DNA of 64,000 nucleotides, taken from the NCBI RefSeq assembly GCF_011089875.1, contig NZ_JAANAS010000094.1, positions 1-64,000 on the forward strand. The letters run 5' to 3'. Below, one piece after another: positions 26,457-34,370 of the stretch. The translations under genes and the position numbers were made by a program. Position 1 is the first letter of the stretch. The number at the start of each line of letters is the position of its first letter. The notes under the pieces are model-generated. The model made no database searches and was not told the origin of the DNA. It saw nothing but the letters and a program-made list of their open reading frames with translations. The stretch comes from Psychroflexus maritimus (GTDB lineage Bacteria > Bacteroidota > Bacteroidia > Flavobacteriales > Flavobacteriaceae).

Positions 26457-28655
26457 TTAGTTAGAAGCTTGACTTGCTTCCGGTTCAACTATTTTAATAT
26501 CTGTACCTAATCGTTGAAGGTAAGCAATAAGTGCTGTGATTTCGCGATTTTTCATTTCTACAAACTCAAGTCCGTTTTCTTCTGCGTATTTCTTATCTGC
26601 TTCATAAGACTTCACAAAATCTGGGTCATTGTACAAGTTTTGTTCAATTTGAGTTCCTTGTTCAAGCATGTTTTTCTGAACGTTTTCAATATCTTCATCA
26701 GAATAAGGAACGCCTAACTTAACCATTGTTTTTAATTTATCTTCGGTATTAGACTTATCTAATTCATTAGCAATAAGCCATTGATAAGCAGGCATAATAG
26801 AACCAGAACTCGTACTTTGCGGATCATACATATGGTTAAAGTGCCAGTTATCTGAGTACTTTCCGCCTATTCTTAATAAATCTGGACCTGTTCGTTTACT
26901 TCCCCACAAGAAAGGACGGTCATATACATATTCACCACCTTTAGCATATTCACCATAACGTTCAACTTCAGAACGAAATGGTCTAATCATTTGTGAATGG
27001 CATCCCACACATCCTTCTCTAATGTAAATATCTCTTCCTTCTAACTCTAAGGGAGTATAAGGCTTGACACTTGAAATTGTAGGAACATTAGATTTCACAA
27101 GTAAGGTGGGTATAATCTGGACAATTCCACCAATTAAAATAGCGATGGTTGCCAAAATTGTTAGTTGAACAGGTTTTCTTTCTAACCAAGAATGAAAAGC
27201 TTCGCCAGCAATTCTTCCGCTTTTAATTCTTTTTAGTGGAGCTGCTTCTGCCAGTTCGTCTTCAACGCTAGATCCTGCTTTAATGGTCATAACTACGTTG
27301 TACAGCAACATAAACATTCCGAAGATATACAATGAACCACCAATAGCTCTCATCCAATACATGGGCATAATTTCTGAAACGGTTTCTAAAAAGTTACCGT
27401 AAACCAAAGTTCCATCAGGATTAAAATCTTTCCACATTAAAGCCTGAACAAACCCAGCTACATACATAGGAAGTGCATAAAGAACGATACCTAAAGTACC
27501 TATCCAGAAGTGAGCGTTAGCCAATGAAACTGAATGAAGTTTGGTTTTAAACAACTTTGGAATTAAGAAGTAAATCATACCAAAGGTTAAGAACCCATTC
27601 CAAGCTAAAGCACCAACGTGGACGTGCGCTATAATCCAATCAGTAAAATGCGCAATAGCATTTACATTTTTAAGCGAAAGCATTGGTCCTTCAAAAGTAG
27701 CCATACCATAGCCGGTAATAGCAACAACCATAAATTTAAGTACGGGACTAGTTCTTACTTTATCCCAGGCTCCACGAAGTGTTAGGAGTCCGTTAATCAT
27801 TCCACCCCAAGAAGGCATTATTAGCATAACTGAGAATGTTACCCCTAAATTCTGTGCCCAATCTGGTAAAGCAGAATAGAGTAAATGGTGAGGACCTGCC
27901 CAGATGTAAATAAAAATTAAAGACCAAAAGTGAATAATTGATAGTTTATAAGAGTAAACTGGCCGATTGGCTGCTTTTGGAACAAAATAATACATTAAAC
28001 CTAAAAACGGAGTAGTTAAGAAAAAGGCTACTGCATTATGACCATACCACCATTGTACTAAAGCGTCTTGAACTCCTGCGTATGCAGAATACGATTTTAA
28101 AGCGGTAACAGGTAATGCCAACGAATTAAAAATATGTAACACTGCTACCGTAACAAAAGTGGCTAAATAAAACCAAATAGCTACATATAAGTGGCGTTGT
28201 CTTCGTTTAAGGATTGTTCCTATTAAGTTCCAACCAAATGCTACCCAAACTACAGCAATAGCAATATCAATAGGCCATTCTAGCTCAGCGTATTCTTTAG
28301 AACTTGTAAACCCTAAAGGTAAGGTAATTGCAGCAGCAACAATAATTAACTGCCATCCCCAAAAGTTTAAGTTACTTAGTGCATCGCTAAACATTCTTGC
28401 TTTAAGTAAACGCTGCGAGGAGTAGTAAACTCCAGCAAAAATGGCATTTCCTACAAAGGCAAAAATAACCGCGTTAGTATGCAAGGGCCTTAAGCGTCCA
28501 AAGCTTAACCAAGAAATCCCATCAGTTACCTGTGGGAAAATAAACATAAAGGCTAAAAGCAGCCCGACAGACATTCCAACAACCCCCCAAAATATAGTGG
28601 CGTAGAGGAATTTTTTTACGATTTTATTGTCGTAATGAAATTGTTGTACTTCCAT
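26457..28655 (-). CDS. ccoNO: cbb3-type cytochrome c oxidase, fused CcoN-CcoO
   Basis: This 732-aa product is the fusion of the catalytic subunit and the mono-heme subunit. Residues 1 to about 470 form the 12-helix CcoN core with heme and copper histidines in LRPLHTNAVIFAFVGN, WWYGHNAVAF and HFTDWIIAHVHVGALAWNG. After a further membrane helix, the CcoO part carries the heme c motif CVGCH in YIREGCVGCHSQMIRP and GPDLLRIGGKYSD. The enzyme is a high-affinity proton-pumping oxidase used at low oxygen. Fusion of N and O is typical of Bacteroidota. Twelve base pairs separate it from ccoQ and 5 from the ccoS gene upstream, so all are one operon. Confidence 0.96.
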   Translation of the reverse strand: MEVQQFHYDNKIVKKFLYATIFWGVVGMSVGLLLAFMFIFPQVTDGISWLSFGRLRPLHTNAVIFAFVGNAIFAGVYYSSQRLLKARMFSDALSNLNFWGWQLIIVAAAITLPLGFTSSKEYAELEWPIDIAIAVVWVAFGWNLIGTILKRRQRHLYVAIWFYLATFVTVAVLHIFNSLALPVTALKSYSAYAGVQDALVQWWYGHNAVAFFLTTPFLGLMYYFVPKAANRPVYSYKLSIIHFWSLIFIYIWAGPHHLLYSALPDWAQNLGVTFSVMLIMPSWGGMINGLLTLRGAWDKVRTSPVLKFMVVAITGYGMATFEGPMLSLKNVNAIAHFTDWIIAHVHVGALAWNGFLTFGMIYFLIPKLFKTKLHSVSLANAHFWIGTLGIVLYALPMYVAGFVQALMWKDFNPDGTLVYGNFLETVSEIMPMYWMRAIGGSLYIFGMFMLLYNVVMTIKAGSSVEDELAEAAPLKRIKSGRIAGEAFHSWLERKPVQLTILATIAILIGGIVQIIPTLLVKSNVPTISSVKPYTPLELEGRDIYIREGCVGCHSQMIRPFRSEVERYGEYAKGGEYVYDRPFLWGSKRTGPDLLRIGGKYSDNWHFNHMYDPQSTSSGSIMPAYQWLIANELDKSNTEDKLKTMVKLGVPYSDEDIENVQKNMLEQGTQIEQNLYNDPDFVKSYEADKKYAEENGLEFVEMKNREITALIAYLQRLGTDIKIVEPEASQASN

Positions 28656-28660
28656 AGAAA

Positions 28661-28849
28661 TTACTTGTTTTGATCGTTTGTTTTTGAATTTTCTGAATCC
28701 GATTTCACCAACTCATCATCAAAAAGCATTCTCACTGAAGGTGTATAACTATCATCATACTGCCCATTTCTTACAGATACTATAAATACCACCAAAAAAA
28801 TTAGCGCTACAATAATACTTATTGCTAAAAGTCCGTAAATCACATTCAT
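28661..28849 (-). CDS. ccoS: cbb3-type oxidase assembly protein CcoS
   Basis: A 62-aa protein read from the ATG at 28849 (MNVIYGLLAISIIVALIFLV). It has one N-terminal membrane segment and the family's short tail with GQYDD and the downstream SVRMLFDDE motif. CcoS is needed for correct cofactor insertion into cbb3 oxidase. It is the first gene of the operon; the copper ATPase ccoI that often precedes it is not here. A TTG at 28867 extends the frame but overlaps the -7 box of the promoter, so the ATG is preferred. Confidence 0.9.
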   Translation of the reverse strand: MNVIYGLLAISIIVALIFLVVFIVSVRNGQYDDSYTPSVRMLFDDELVKSDSENSKTNDQNK

Positions 28850-28864
28850 GAATTCTATTTTGAA

Positions 28865-28908
28865 CAAATGTAAATGAGAAGGAAAGTTTAAAAAATGACC
28901 TAAATCAT
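28865..28908 (-). promoter_or_regulatory. cbb3 operon promoter with CRP/FNR-type palindrome
   Basis: On the minus strand TACATTTG (28872-28865) is an exact -7 box, with ccoS 16 bp beyond. No TTG is found at the -33 position; instead the palindrome ATGA-CCTAAA-TCAT (28895-28908) is centred about 41 bp upstream of the predicted transcription start. The TGA-N6-TCA pattern is that of the CRP/FNR family, and -41.5 is the classical position of an activator that replaces the -35 contact. Confidence 0.5.
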
Positions 28909-29012
28909 ATTTGTGAATATATGTTAAAATAAAAGTTTAAATTTCATAATTGGTAATTAAACACTTACTTGCATTTGTTTAACTATTGAAACAATAATTA
29001 TATTTACTTTTT

Positions 29013-30662
29013 ATGAAACCTCTTGTAATCCTAAGTCTTTTACTCAGCTTTTCACTTCAAGCCCAATTACTCAAAGACAATTCAAATTTCAAAGAAAAAG
29101 ACAGCTTAAGAGGTGGGTTACGGTTTGAAAGAACTTGCTTTGACGTTTTGCATTACAACTTAGACATCAAAATTGATCCAGACCAAAAATATATTTCAGG
29201 AAGTAATACCATTACTTTTAAAGTGATTAAACCTACTGCTAAAATTCAATTGGACCTTTACAAAAATATGCGCATAGATTCAATTGTTTACCAATCTAAA
29301 AAATTGAAGTACAAAAGACGATTTAATGCGGTTTTTGTTGAATTTCAGAAAGAATTCAACAAAGCCGACACGGCTAAAGTTGAAGTTTTTTACCAAGGAC
29401 ATCCTACAGAAGCCAAGCGCGCCCCTTGGGATGGGGGATTTGACTTCAGTAAAGATGAAGAAGGAAATCATTTTATTGGTGTAGCCGTTCAAGGTGATGG
29501 TGCTAGTTTATGGTATCCTAATAAAGACCATTTAAGCGATGAACCTGACTTGGGCGCAGCTATTAAAGTTAGTGTTCCTAACGGATTAATGAATGTTTCT
29601 AATGGAAGACTGATTGAAGAAATTCCTTTAGAAAATAACTATACAAAATGGCACTGGGAAGTTACAAAACCTATTAACAACTACAATATTACCATAAACA
29701 TTGGAAAATATGTTAATTTTAAAGACCAATACAAAAACTTGGATTTAGATTATTATGTATTAGAAAATCATCTTGAAGTTGCCAAAATACATTTTGAACA
29801 AGTACACGAAATGATGGATTGCTTTTATGAAAAATTTGGCGATTATCCTTTTATTGAAGACAGCTTCAAACTTGTTGAAACTCCTTATTTAGGCATGGAG
29901 CACCAGAGTTGTGTAGCTTATGGAAATCAGTATAATTTTGGCTATATGGGGAATGATTTATCAGGAACAGGTAAAGGATTAGACTGGGATTTTATTATTA
30001 TTCACGAATCTGCTCATGAATGGTTTGGGAATAGCGTTTCTGTAGCAGATATTGCCGATTTATGGGTGCATGAAGGTTTTACTACTTATGCTGAAGGTGT
30101 TTTTATTGAATGTAAAAACGGTTACGATGATGCTATGGAATACCTTTATGGAATCCGAAGAAATATAGAAAACAAACGCCCCTTAATTGGAGCCTACGGG
30201 GTAAATCATTCGGGACCTGGAGACGTTTATTATAAAGGAGCTAATATGATTAATACACTTCGTTCAATTGTTAACGATGATAAATTATGGTGGAAAACAC
30301 TTAAAAATTTCGCTGAAAGTTTTAAACACCAAATCACTAACACTAATGAAGTAATTGACTTTTTTAATCGTGAATTGAAACAGGATTATTCTTCATTTTT
30401 TGACCAATACCTAAATTATAATGACATTCCTGTTTTACAAATTAGGAGAAAAGGAAAAAACAAAGTTCAAATGAAATGGAAAGCCCATGCCAAACAATTT
30501 GAAATGCCCATATTTGTAAGCTTTATTGAAGACAAAGAAGTTTATCAAATTAACTTAGATAGAAACTGGACAACTACACAATTAAAAATGAAAGATTTAC
30601 AGAACTTGAGAATTGACAATTACACAAGTTATTTTACTATAGAGTACATCGATGAACAATAA
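29013..30662 (+). CDS. M1-family zinc aminopeptidase, exported
   Basis: The 549-aa product has a signal peptide (1-17, cleaved near LQA-Q). Its N-terminal domain is the M1 beta-saddle; the catalytic domain holds the substrate-binding GMEHQS (294-299, equivalent to GAMEN) and the zinc site HESAHEW (331-337) with the third ligand E354 in WVHEGF. M1 enzymes remove N-terminal residues from peptides. The length fits the short M1 proteins common in Bacteroidota, lacking the large C-terminal helical domain. Divergent from the cbb3 operon; TTTG (28974-28977), 21 nt, TATATTTA (28999-29006) is a weak promoter candidate just before the ATG. Confidence 0.9.
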   Translation: MKPLVILSLLLSFSLQAQLLKDNSNFKEKDSLRGGLRFERTCFDVLHYNLDIKIDPDQKYISGSNTITFKVIKPTAKIQLDLYKNMRIDSIVYQSKKLKYKRRFNAVFVEFQKEFNKADTAKVEVFYQGHPTEAKRAPWDGGFDFSKDEEGNHFIGVAVQGDGASLWYPNKDHLSDEPDLGAAIKVSVPNGLMNVSNGRLIEEIPLENNYTKWHWEVTKPINNYNITINIGKYVNFKDQYKNLDLDYYVLENHLEVAKIHFEQVHEMMDCFYEKFGDYPFIEDSFKLVETPYLGMEHQSCVAYGNQYNFGYMGNDLSGTGKGLDWDFIIIHESAHEWFGNSVSVADIADLWVHEGFTTYAEGVFIECKNGYDDAMEYLYGIRRNIENKRPLIGAYGVNHSGPGDVYYKGANMINTLRSIVNDDKLWWKTLKNFAESFKHQITNTNEVIDFFNRELKQDYSSFFDQYLNYNDIPVLQIRRKGKNKVQMKWKAHAKQFEMPIFVSFIEDKEVYQINLDRNWTTTQLKMKDLQNLRIDNYTSYFTIEYIDEQ

Positions 30663-30667
30663 AACAT

Positions 30668-31891
30668 TTAAGCTAGCTCTTGAATACCAAACTTCTGCAA
30701 ATCTCTCCAAAAGTTAGGATAAGACTTTTCTACAACTTCAGGTGCTTCTATTTTAACTGAAGTTTTAAATGCTACCAAAGCAAAGGCCATAGCCATTCTA
30801 TGGTCCTGATAAGTCCTAATAAGTTGATTAGGTTGTAAGCTTGTAGGGCTTGTAAATTTTAAAGTATCAACTGTTGTTTTTACTTGAGCTCCTAGTTTTT
30901 CCATTTCAGACTTTAAAGCTTCAATGCGATCAGTTTCTTTAATTTTTAAAGTAGATAATCCTTTAATATCCATCTTTATTCCAAGTACTAAACCAAGCAC
31001 TGCAAAGGTTTGAGCTAAATCTGGTGTTTGAATTAAATCAAGTTGTAGATGTTTAGGGAAGGCTACATTTTCTTTCTCAAGAATCAATTCATTTTCATAA
31101 TATGAAGTAATGATGCCAAATTGTTTAAAAAATTTGACTACATAAGCATCACCTTGTTTTGAGTTTTGAAAGTACAAACTTAGCCTAAGTTTTTGCATTG
31201 AGCTCAATAAAAATGCGACATAAATATAAGAAGCCGAAGTCCAATCAGATTCAATGGTAATTTGTTTTGATGATACTGATTTAGATGAAAAAACACGAAT
31301 CACTTGATTGTTGAATTTTACATCAAAACCAGCTTGCTTCATAAGTTGGCTAGTCATTGTTAGATAAGGAAATGATGTGATTTTACCAATTAAATTGATT
31401 TTTAATCCATTGTTTAATTTTGGAGCAATTAGCATTAAAGCTGTGATGTATTGACTGCTAACGGAAGCTTTCAAGTAAACTTCACCTTTAGTTATAACTG
31501 AAGGTTCAATCTTCAATGGAGGATAACCTTGGTTGTTTAAATAAGTTATTTTTGCACCAAGACTTTGCAGCGCATCTACTAAAACTTCAATAGGTCTTTG
31601 GTGCATTCTATTACTTCCTTGAAGTATAACCGGTGTTTTTGTGTTTAGGGCAAGATAAGCAGTTAAGAAGCGCATTGCTGTTCCCGCATGCCCTACATCT
31701 ATTATTCTTTCTTTGCTTAAAAGCACCTCTTGTAAAACTAAAGTATCTCTAGAATTTGATAAATTCTGAAGACTTATTTCAGGGTATAAGCTTTGCAAAA
31801 TAAGAAGTCGATTACTTTCACTTTTTGAACCAGAGATTTTAAGTGAATCTGAAGATTTTATTCGACTAGGAGCAAAACTTAATTGTATCAT
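30668..31891 (-). CDS. aroA: 3-phosphoshikimate 1-carboxyvinyltransferase (EPSP synthase)
   Basis: AroA joins shikimate-3-phosphate and phosphoenolpyruvate in the sixth step of the chorismate pathway. The 407-aa product has the N-terminal GSKSESNR (K23, S24, R28), the GHAGTAMRFLTA motif that replaces the canonical LGNAGTAMRPL, VSSQYITALMLIAP, and the C-terminal KETDRIEALKSEMEKLG and TYQDHRMAMAFAL. Length is slightly short of the 427 aa of E. coli, as usual in flavobacteria. Its ATG overlaps the stop of the small membrane protein gene upstream (ATGA). It ends 5 bp from the convergent M1 peptidase gene. Confidence 0.92.
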   Translation of the reverse strand: MIQLSFAPSRIKSSDSLKISGSKSESNRLLILQSLYPEISLQNLSNSRDTLVLQEVLLSKERIIDVGHAGTAMRFLTAYLALNTKTPVILQGSNRMHQRPIEVLVDALQSLGAKITYLNNQGYPPLKIEPSVITKGEVYLKASVSSQYITALMLIAPKLNNGLKINLIGKITSFPYLTMTSQLMKQAGFDVKFNNQVIRVFSSKSVSSKQITIESDWTSASYIYVAFLLSSMQKLRLSLYFQNSKQGDAYVVKFFKQFGIITSYYENELILEKENVAFPKHLQLDLIQTPDLAQTFAVLGLVLGIKMDIKGLSTLKIKETDRIEALKSEMEKLGAQVKTTVDTLKFTSPTSLQPNQLIRTYQDHRMAMAFALVAFKTSVKIEAPEVVEKSYPNFWRDLQKFGIQELA

Positions 31892-32139
31892 TTATTTTGT
31901 TTAATCTTCGATCTAAATTTAAAGAAAGTAACAATAAAGCCATAAACAAATCCACTTCCTATATTAGCCACAAAAAAACGCAACAAATTACTCCTTTGAA
32001 ATCTCTTTTCGGCATATAAGCTTAGGTCAAAACTATACCCCATGCCAACATCAACAAGGTTGTAAATAACAATAAAAGCCAATGCTAAATAAAAAACTGA
32101 TTTCCAAAATCCGGATGTATTTACAATTTTTGAAAACAT
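31888..32139 (-). CDS. small membrane protein of unknown function
   Basis: I do not recognise this 83-aa product. It has two hydrophobic segments, about residues 13-32 (VFYLALAFIVIYNLVDVGMG) and 50-70 (FVANIGSGFVYGFIVTFFKF), joined by a charged loop, and a basic C-terminal tail. Both ends are tightly coupled: its ATG follows directly on the stop of the pyrophosphohydrolase gene, and its stop overlaps the aroA start by 4 bp, so it is certainly translated as part of this operon if the flanking genes are. Confidence 0.6.
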   Translation of the reverse strand: MFSKIVNTSGFWKSVFYLALAFIVIYNLVDVGMGYSFDLSLYAEKRFQRSNLLRFFVANIGSGFVYGFIVTFFKFRSKIKQNK

Positions 32140-32466
32140 TTATTTTAATTTTGGGTTATTTTGATGCCTGTTATGATCGCGTTTAGTTTTTAAGTCCAAT
32201 TTTTTATTGAATGCTTCTTGAAGGTCAACCCCTGTTTGATTAGCTAAGCAAAGACAAACAAAAACAACATCGGCTAACTCTTCACCTAAATCTTTATTTT
32301 TATCAGATTCCTTTTCAGATTGTTCTCCGTATCTTCTGGCTATTATTCTTGCTACTTCGCCTACTTCTTCAGTAAGTTGAGCCATGTTAGTAAGTTCGTT
32401 AAAATACCTAACGCCATGATTTTTTATCCATTCATCAACGGCTTTCTGAGCATTTTCTATCTGCAT
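32140..32466 (-). CDS. MazG-like nucleotide pyrophosphohydrolase
   Basis: A 108-aa all-helical protein with the MazG/dUTPase-like metal site: TEEVGEVARI (first ExxE pair) and GEELADVVF (second, ExxD), with a conserved KEESDKNKDLGEE-type acidic stretch between. Enzymes of this family hydrolyse nucleoside triphosphates to monophosphates and pyrophosphate, often to clear abnormal nucleotides. It opens the aroA operon. TATCTTTG (32492-32485, minus strand) lies 19 bp before the ATG and is a good -7 box. Distinct from the full two-domain MazG at 44475-45263. Confidence 0.82.
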   Translation of the reverse strand: MQIENAQKAVDEWIKNHGVRYFNELTNMAQLTEEVGEVARIIARRYGEQSEKESDKNKDLGEELADVVFVCLCLANQTGVDLQEAFNKKLDLKTKRDHNRHQNNPKLK

Positions 32467-32515
32467 AATTACAATTTTAAGTTACAAAGATAAGTTTAGT
32501 GAATAAAAATATAAG

Positions 32516-32746
32516 TTAATCGTCAAAAAAACCACTAACCACATTCTTGATTCCAAGAAAAATAAGCCAAATAGTAAAGAAAATTAAAATGAGTGCTACT
32601 ATTAATACAGGAACAAATAGAGGTTTATCTTGGTTGTTAAAAGCACTAAACAGAATAGCAGGCGCAATAAAGATTAGCGGTAGAGAACCAGCTAAAATTC
32701 GTACACCTTTCATTAGTTTCTCTTTGTTTGTATGCTTTCTACCCAT
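32516..32746 (-). CDS. DUF6095-type small membrane protein
   Basis: A 76-aa protein with two membrane segments (about residues 15-34 and 44-68) between a basic N terminus (MGRKHTNKEKLMKG) and an acidic end. I recall it as the DUF6095 family, found beside murQ in flavobacteria; function unknown. It is the last gene of the receptor-DUF4249-murQ operon: its ATG overlaps the end of murQ by 8 bp. Confidence 0.7.
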   Translation of the reverse strand: MGRKHTNKEKLMKGVRILAGSLPLIFIAPAILFSAFNNQDKPLFVPVLIVALILIFFTIWLIFLGIKNVVSGFFDD

Positions 32747-33548
32747 GTCCTAAAACATTTCGAACACTCTTGTGTGTGCGGAGTAAATTCGCTGCCTCCT
32801 CGTTAGAAATATTCTTTTCCTTTTGAATCATTTTAACGCCTCTTTGAAAAAGTTTTTCGTTATTTAATTGCATATCAACCATCTTATTTCCTTTTACTTT
32901 GCCTAACTGAATCATAAGCGTTGTTGAAATCTTATTCAAAATCATTTTCTGAGCTGTTCCTGCTTTCATTCTCGAACTTCCTGTTAAGAACTCTGGTCCT
33001 ACAACAACCTCCACAGGATATTGAGCAGCTATAGCTAATGGGCTTTGAGGGTTACAAGTGATAGCGCCTGTTGTTATGTTATTTCTTCTAGCTTCATTAA
33101 TTCCACCAAGAACATAAGGTGTTGTACCAGAAGCAGCAATTCCAATCAAACAATCATTTTCACCAATATTGTAAGTGCTTAAATCTTTCCAAGCTTGAGT
33201 GGTTGAATCTTCAGCATTTTCTACAGCATCTCTCAAAGCTACATCTCCTCCGGCTATTAGCCCTAAAACTTTATTTTTATCTACACCAAATGTTGGTGGA
33301 CATTCGCTGGCATCAAGTACTCCTAGCCTTCCACTAGTACCCGCTCCAATATAGAAAAGCCTACCTCCCAATTTCATCTTGGGTAAGATAGCGTTTATTA
33401 ATTGATTAATGCTTGGTAAAACTTGTTGAACAGCATTAGCTACCTTTTGGTCTTCTTGATTAATAGCGTATGTACATTTTTCAACACTCATTTTTTCTAA
33501 ATCAGTGTAATTGGAATCACTTTCGGTAATTTTATTAAAATCAGTCAT
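32739..33548 (-). CDS. murQ: N-acetylmuramic acid 6-phosphate etherase
   Basis: MurQ cleaves the lactyl ether of MurNAc-6-phosphate to give GlcNAc-6-phosphate and D-lactate, a step in recycling or using peptidoglycan. The 269-aa product is a SIS-domain enzyme with GAGTSGRLGVLDASECPPTFG (residues 68-88, catalytic Glu82) and the second block ASGTTPYVLGG, then GSSRMKAGTAQKM. It lacks about 30 C-terminal residues of the E. coli form, as usual in flavobacteria. It overlaps the DUF4249 gene upstream and the DUF6095 gene downstream by 8 bp each. No MurK, AnmK or MurP is nearby, so the source of its substrate is not shown. Confidence 0.93.
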   Translation of the reverse strand: MTDFNKITESDSNYTDLEKMSVEKCTYAINQEDQKVANAVQQVLPSINQLINAILPKMKLGGRLFYIGAGTSGRLGVLDASECPPTFGVDKNKVLGLIAGGDVALRDAVENAEDSTTQAWKDLSTYNIGENDCLIGIAASGTTPYVLGGINEARRNNITTGAITCNPQSPLAIAAQYPVEVVVGPEFLTGSSRMKAGTAQKMILNKISTTLMIQLGKVKGNKMVDMQLNNEKLFQRGVKMIQKEKNISNEEAANLLRTHKSVRNVLGHG

Positions 33549-34368
33549 TTTCTGGTTCTATAGTTATACTAACTTCATCGTATTCAGAAATACTAAAATA
33601 GCCAAAAACAAAATCATCTGGATTAGATTCATTAATAATATTTCCACGAACTGTAGATGGCTGCGCTTGAAAAGGACCACCAGCAGCTCCTACTTGCGCC
33701 AACAAACGTTGTAAATAATTATAATAGCCTTCAGATATTTTGTGTAATTGGATGAGGACTGTTTCTCCTTCAACTAAGTCCTCATCACTAAAAGTCACCG
33801 AATTTGTATTCCCACTTATAAATTCGTCATCAAGTACGGTAAAGTTTGGAAAGGCTAAAAAATCAGTCAAAAATTTGAACAAATAAAAGTTATTTCCAGT
33901 TCCATCATCGGTAAAAAAAGCCCTTACTTGAAACTCATCATTACTAAATCCAGAACCAAATGATTGTTCTACTTCGTCAATTTCTATTCCCTCTTCAAGC
34001 CGCTCTTGTGCAGAAAAAAACTGATTATCAATTTCAATTTCAAGGAAATAATTAGTTTGTTGCTCAAGAAAAAGATTGAAACAAACGTACTCACCAGGAT
34101 TTTCAATTTCTGTAAATTCAAACTCCTGTCCTTGTTCGTTAATAACTCTAACACTTGCACCTTCTAAAGGTTGGGGTTCATCTTCAAAAAAATCACGAGT
34201 TCTTGAAATAGTTATGGTTTGGTTTTGAACACCTTGGTCTATAGGCTGAACTAAAGTTGCATCAATAACTATTCTTGGAGTAGCTTCTTCTAAGTCAACT
34301 TCAACAGGATCTAAACATGAATTTAGACTTAAAATTAATAGGAGTATAAAAAATACATTTGTTTTCAT
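33541..34368 (-). CDS. DUF4249 lipoprotein, partner of the TonB receptor
   Basis: The 275-aa product has a signal peptide ending in LSLNSC (Cys18) followed by LDPVEVDL, the typical DUF4249 opening, then a beta-rich region with ATPRIVIDATL and GASVRVINEQG (carboxypeptidase-regulatory-like fold). DUF4249 proteins are outer-membrane lipoproteins almost always encoded beside a TonB-dependent receptor, as here (2-bp gap). They are presumed to help capture ligand, by analogy with SusD, but with a different fold. The gene overlaps murQ by 8 bp. Start ATG. Confidence 0.88.
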   Translation of the reverse strand: MKTNVFFILLLILSLNSCLDPVEVDLEEATPRIVIDATLVQPIDQGVQNQTITISRTRDFFEDEPQPLEGASVRVINEQGQEFEFTEIENPGEYVCFNLFLEQQTNYFLEIEIDNQFFSAQERLEEGIEIDEVEQSFGSGFSNDEFQVRAFFTDDGTGNNFYLFKFLTDFLAFPNFTVLDDEFISGNTNSVTFSDEDLVEGETVLIQLHKISEGYYNYLQRLLAQVGAAGGPFQAQPSTVRGNIINESNPDDFVFGYFSISEYDEVSITIEPEND

Positions 34369-34370
34369 AA

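Noticed and set aside
26457-28655. CcoN-CcoO fusion as an assembly artefact
   Set aside because: The fusion is known in this phylum and the junction is in frame through a membrane helix.
32140-32466. Small MazG-like protein as the toxin-linked partner of a MazEF-type system
   Set aside because: No mazE or mazF is nearby; it sits in an aroA operon.
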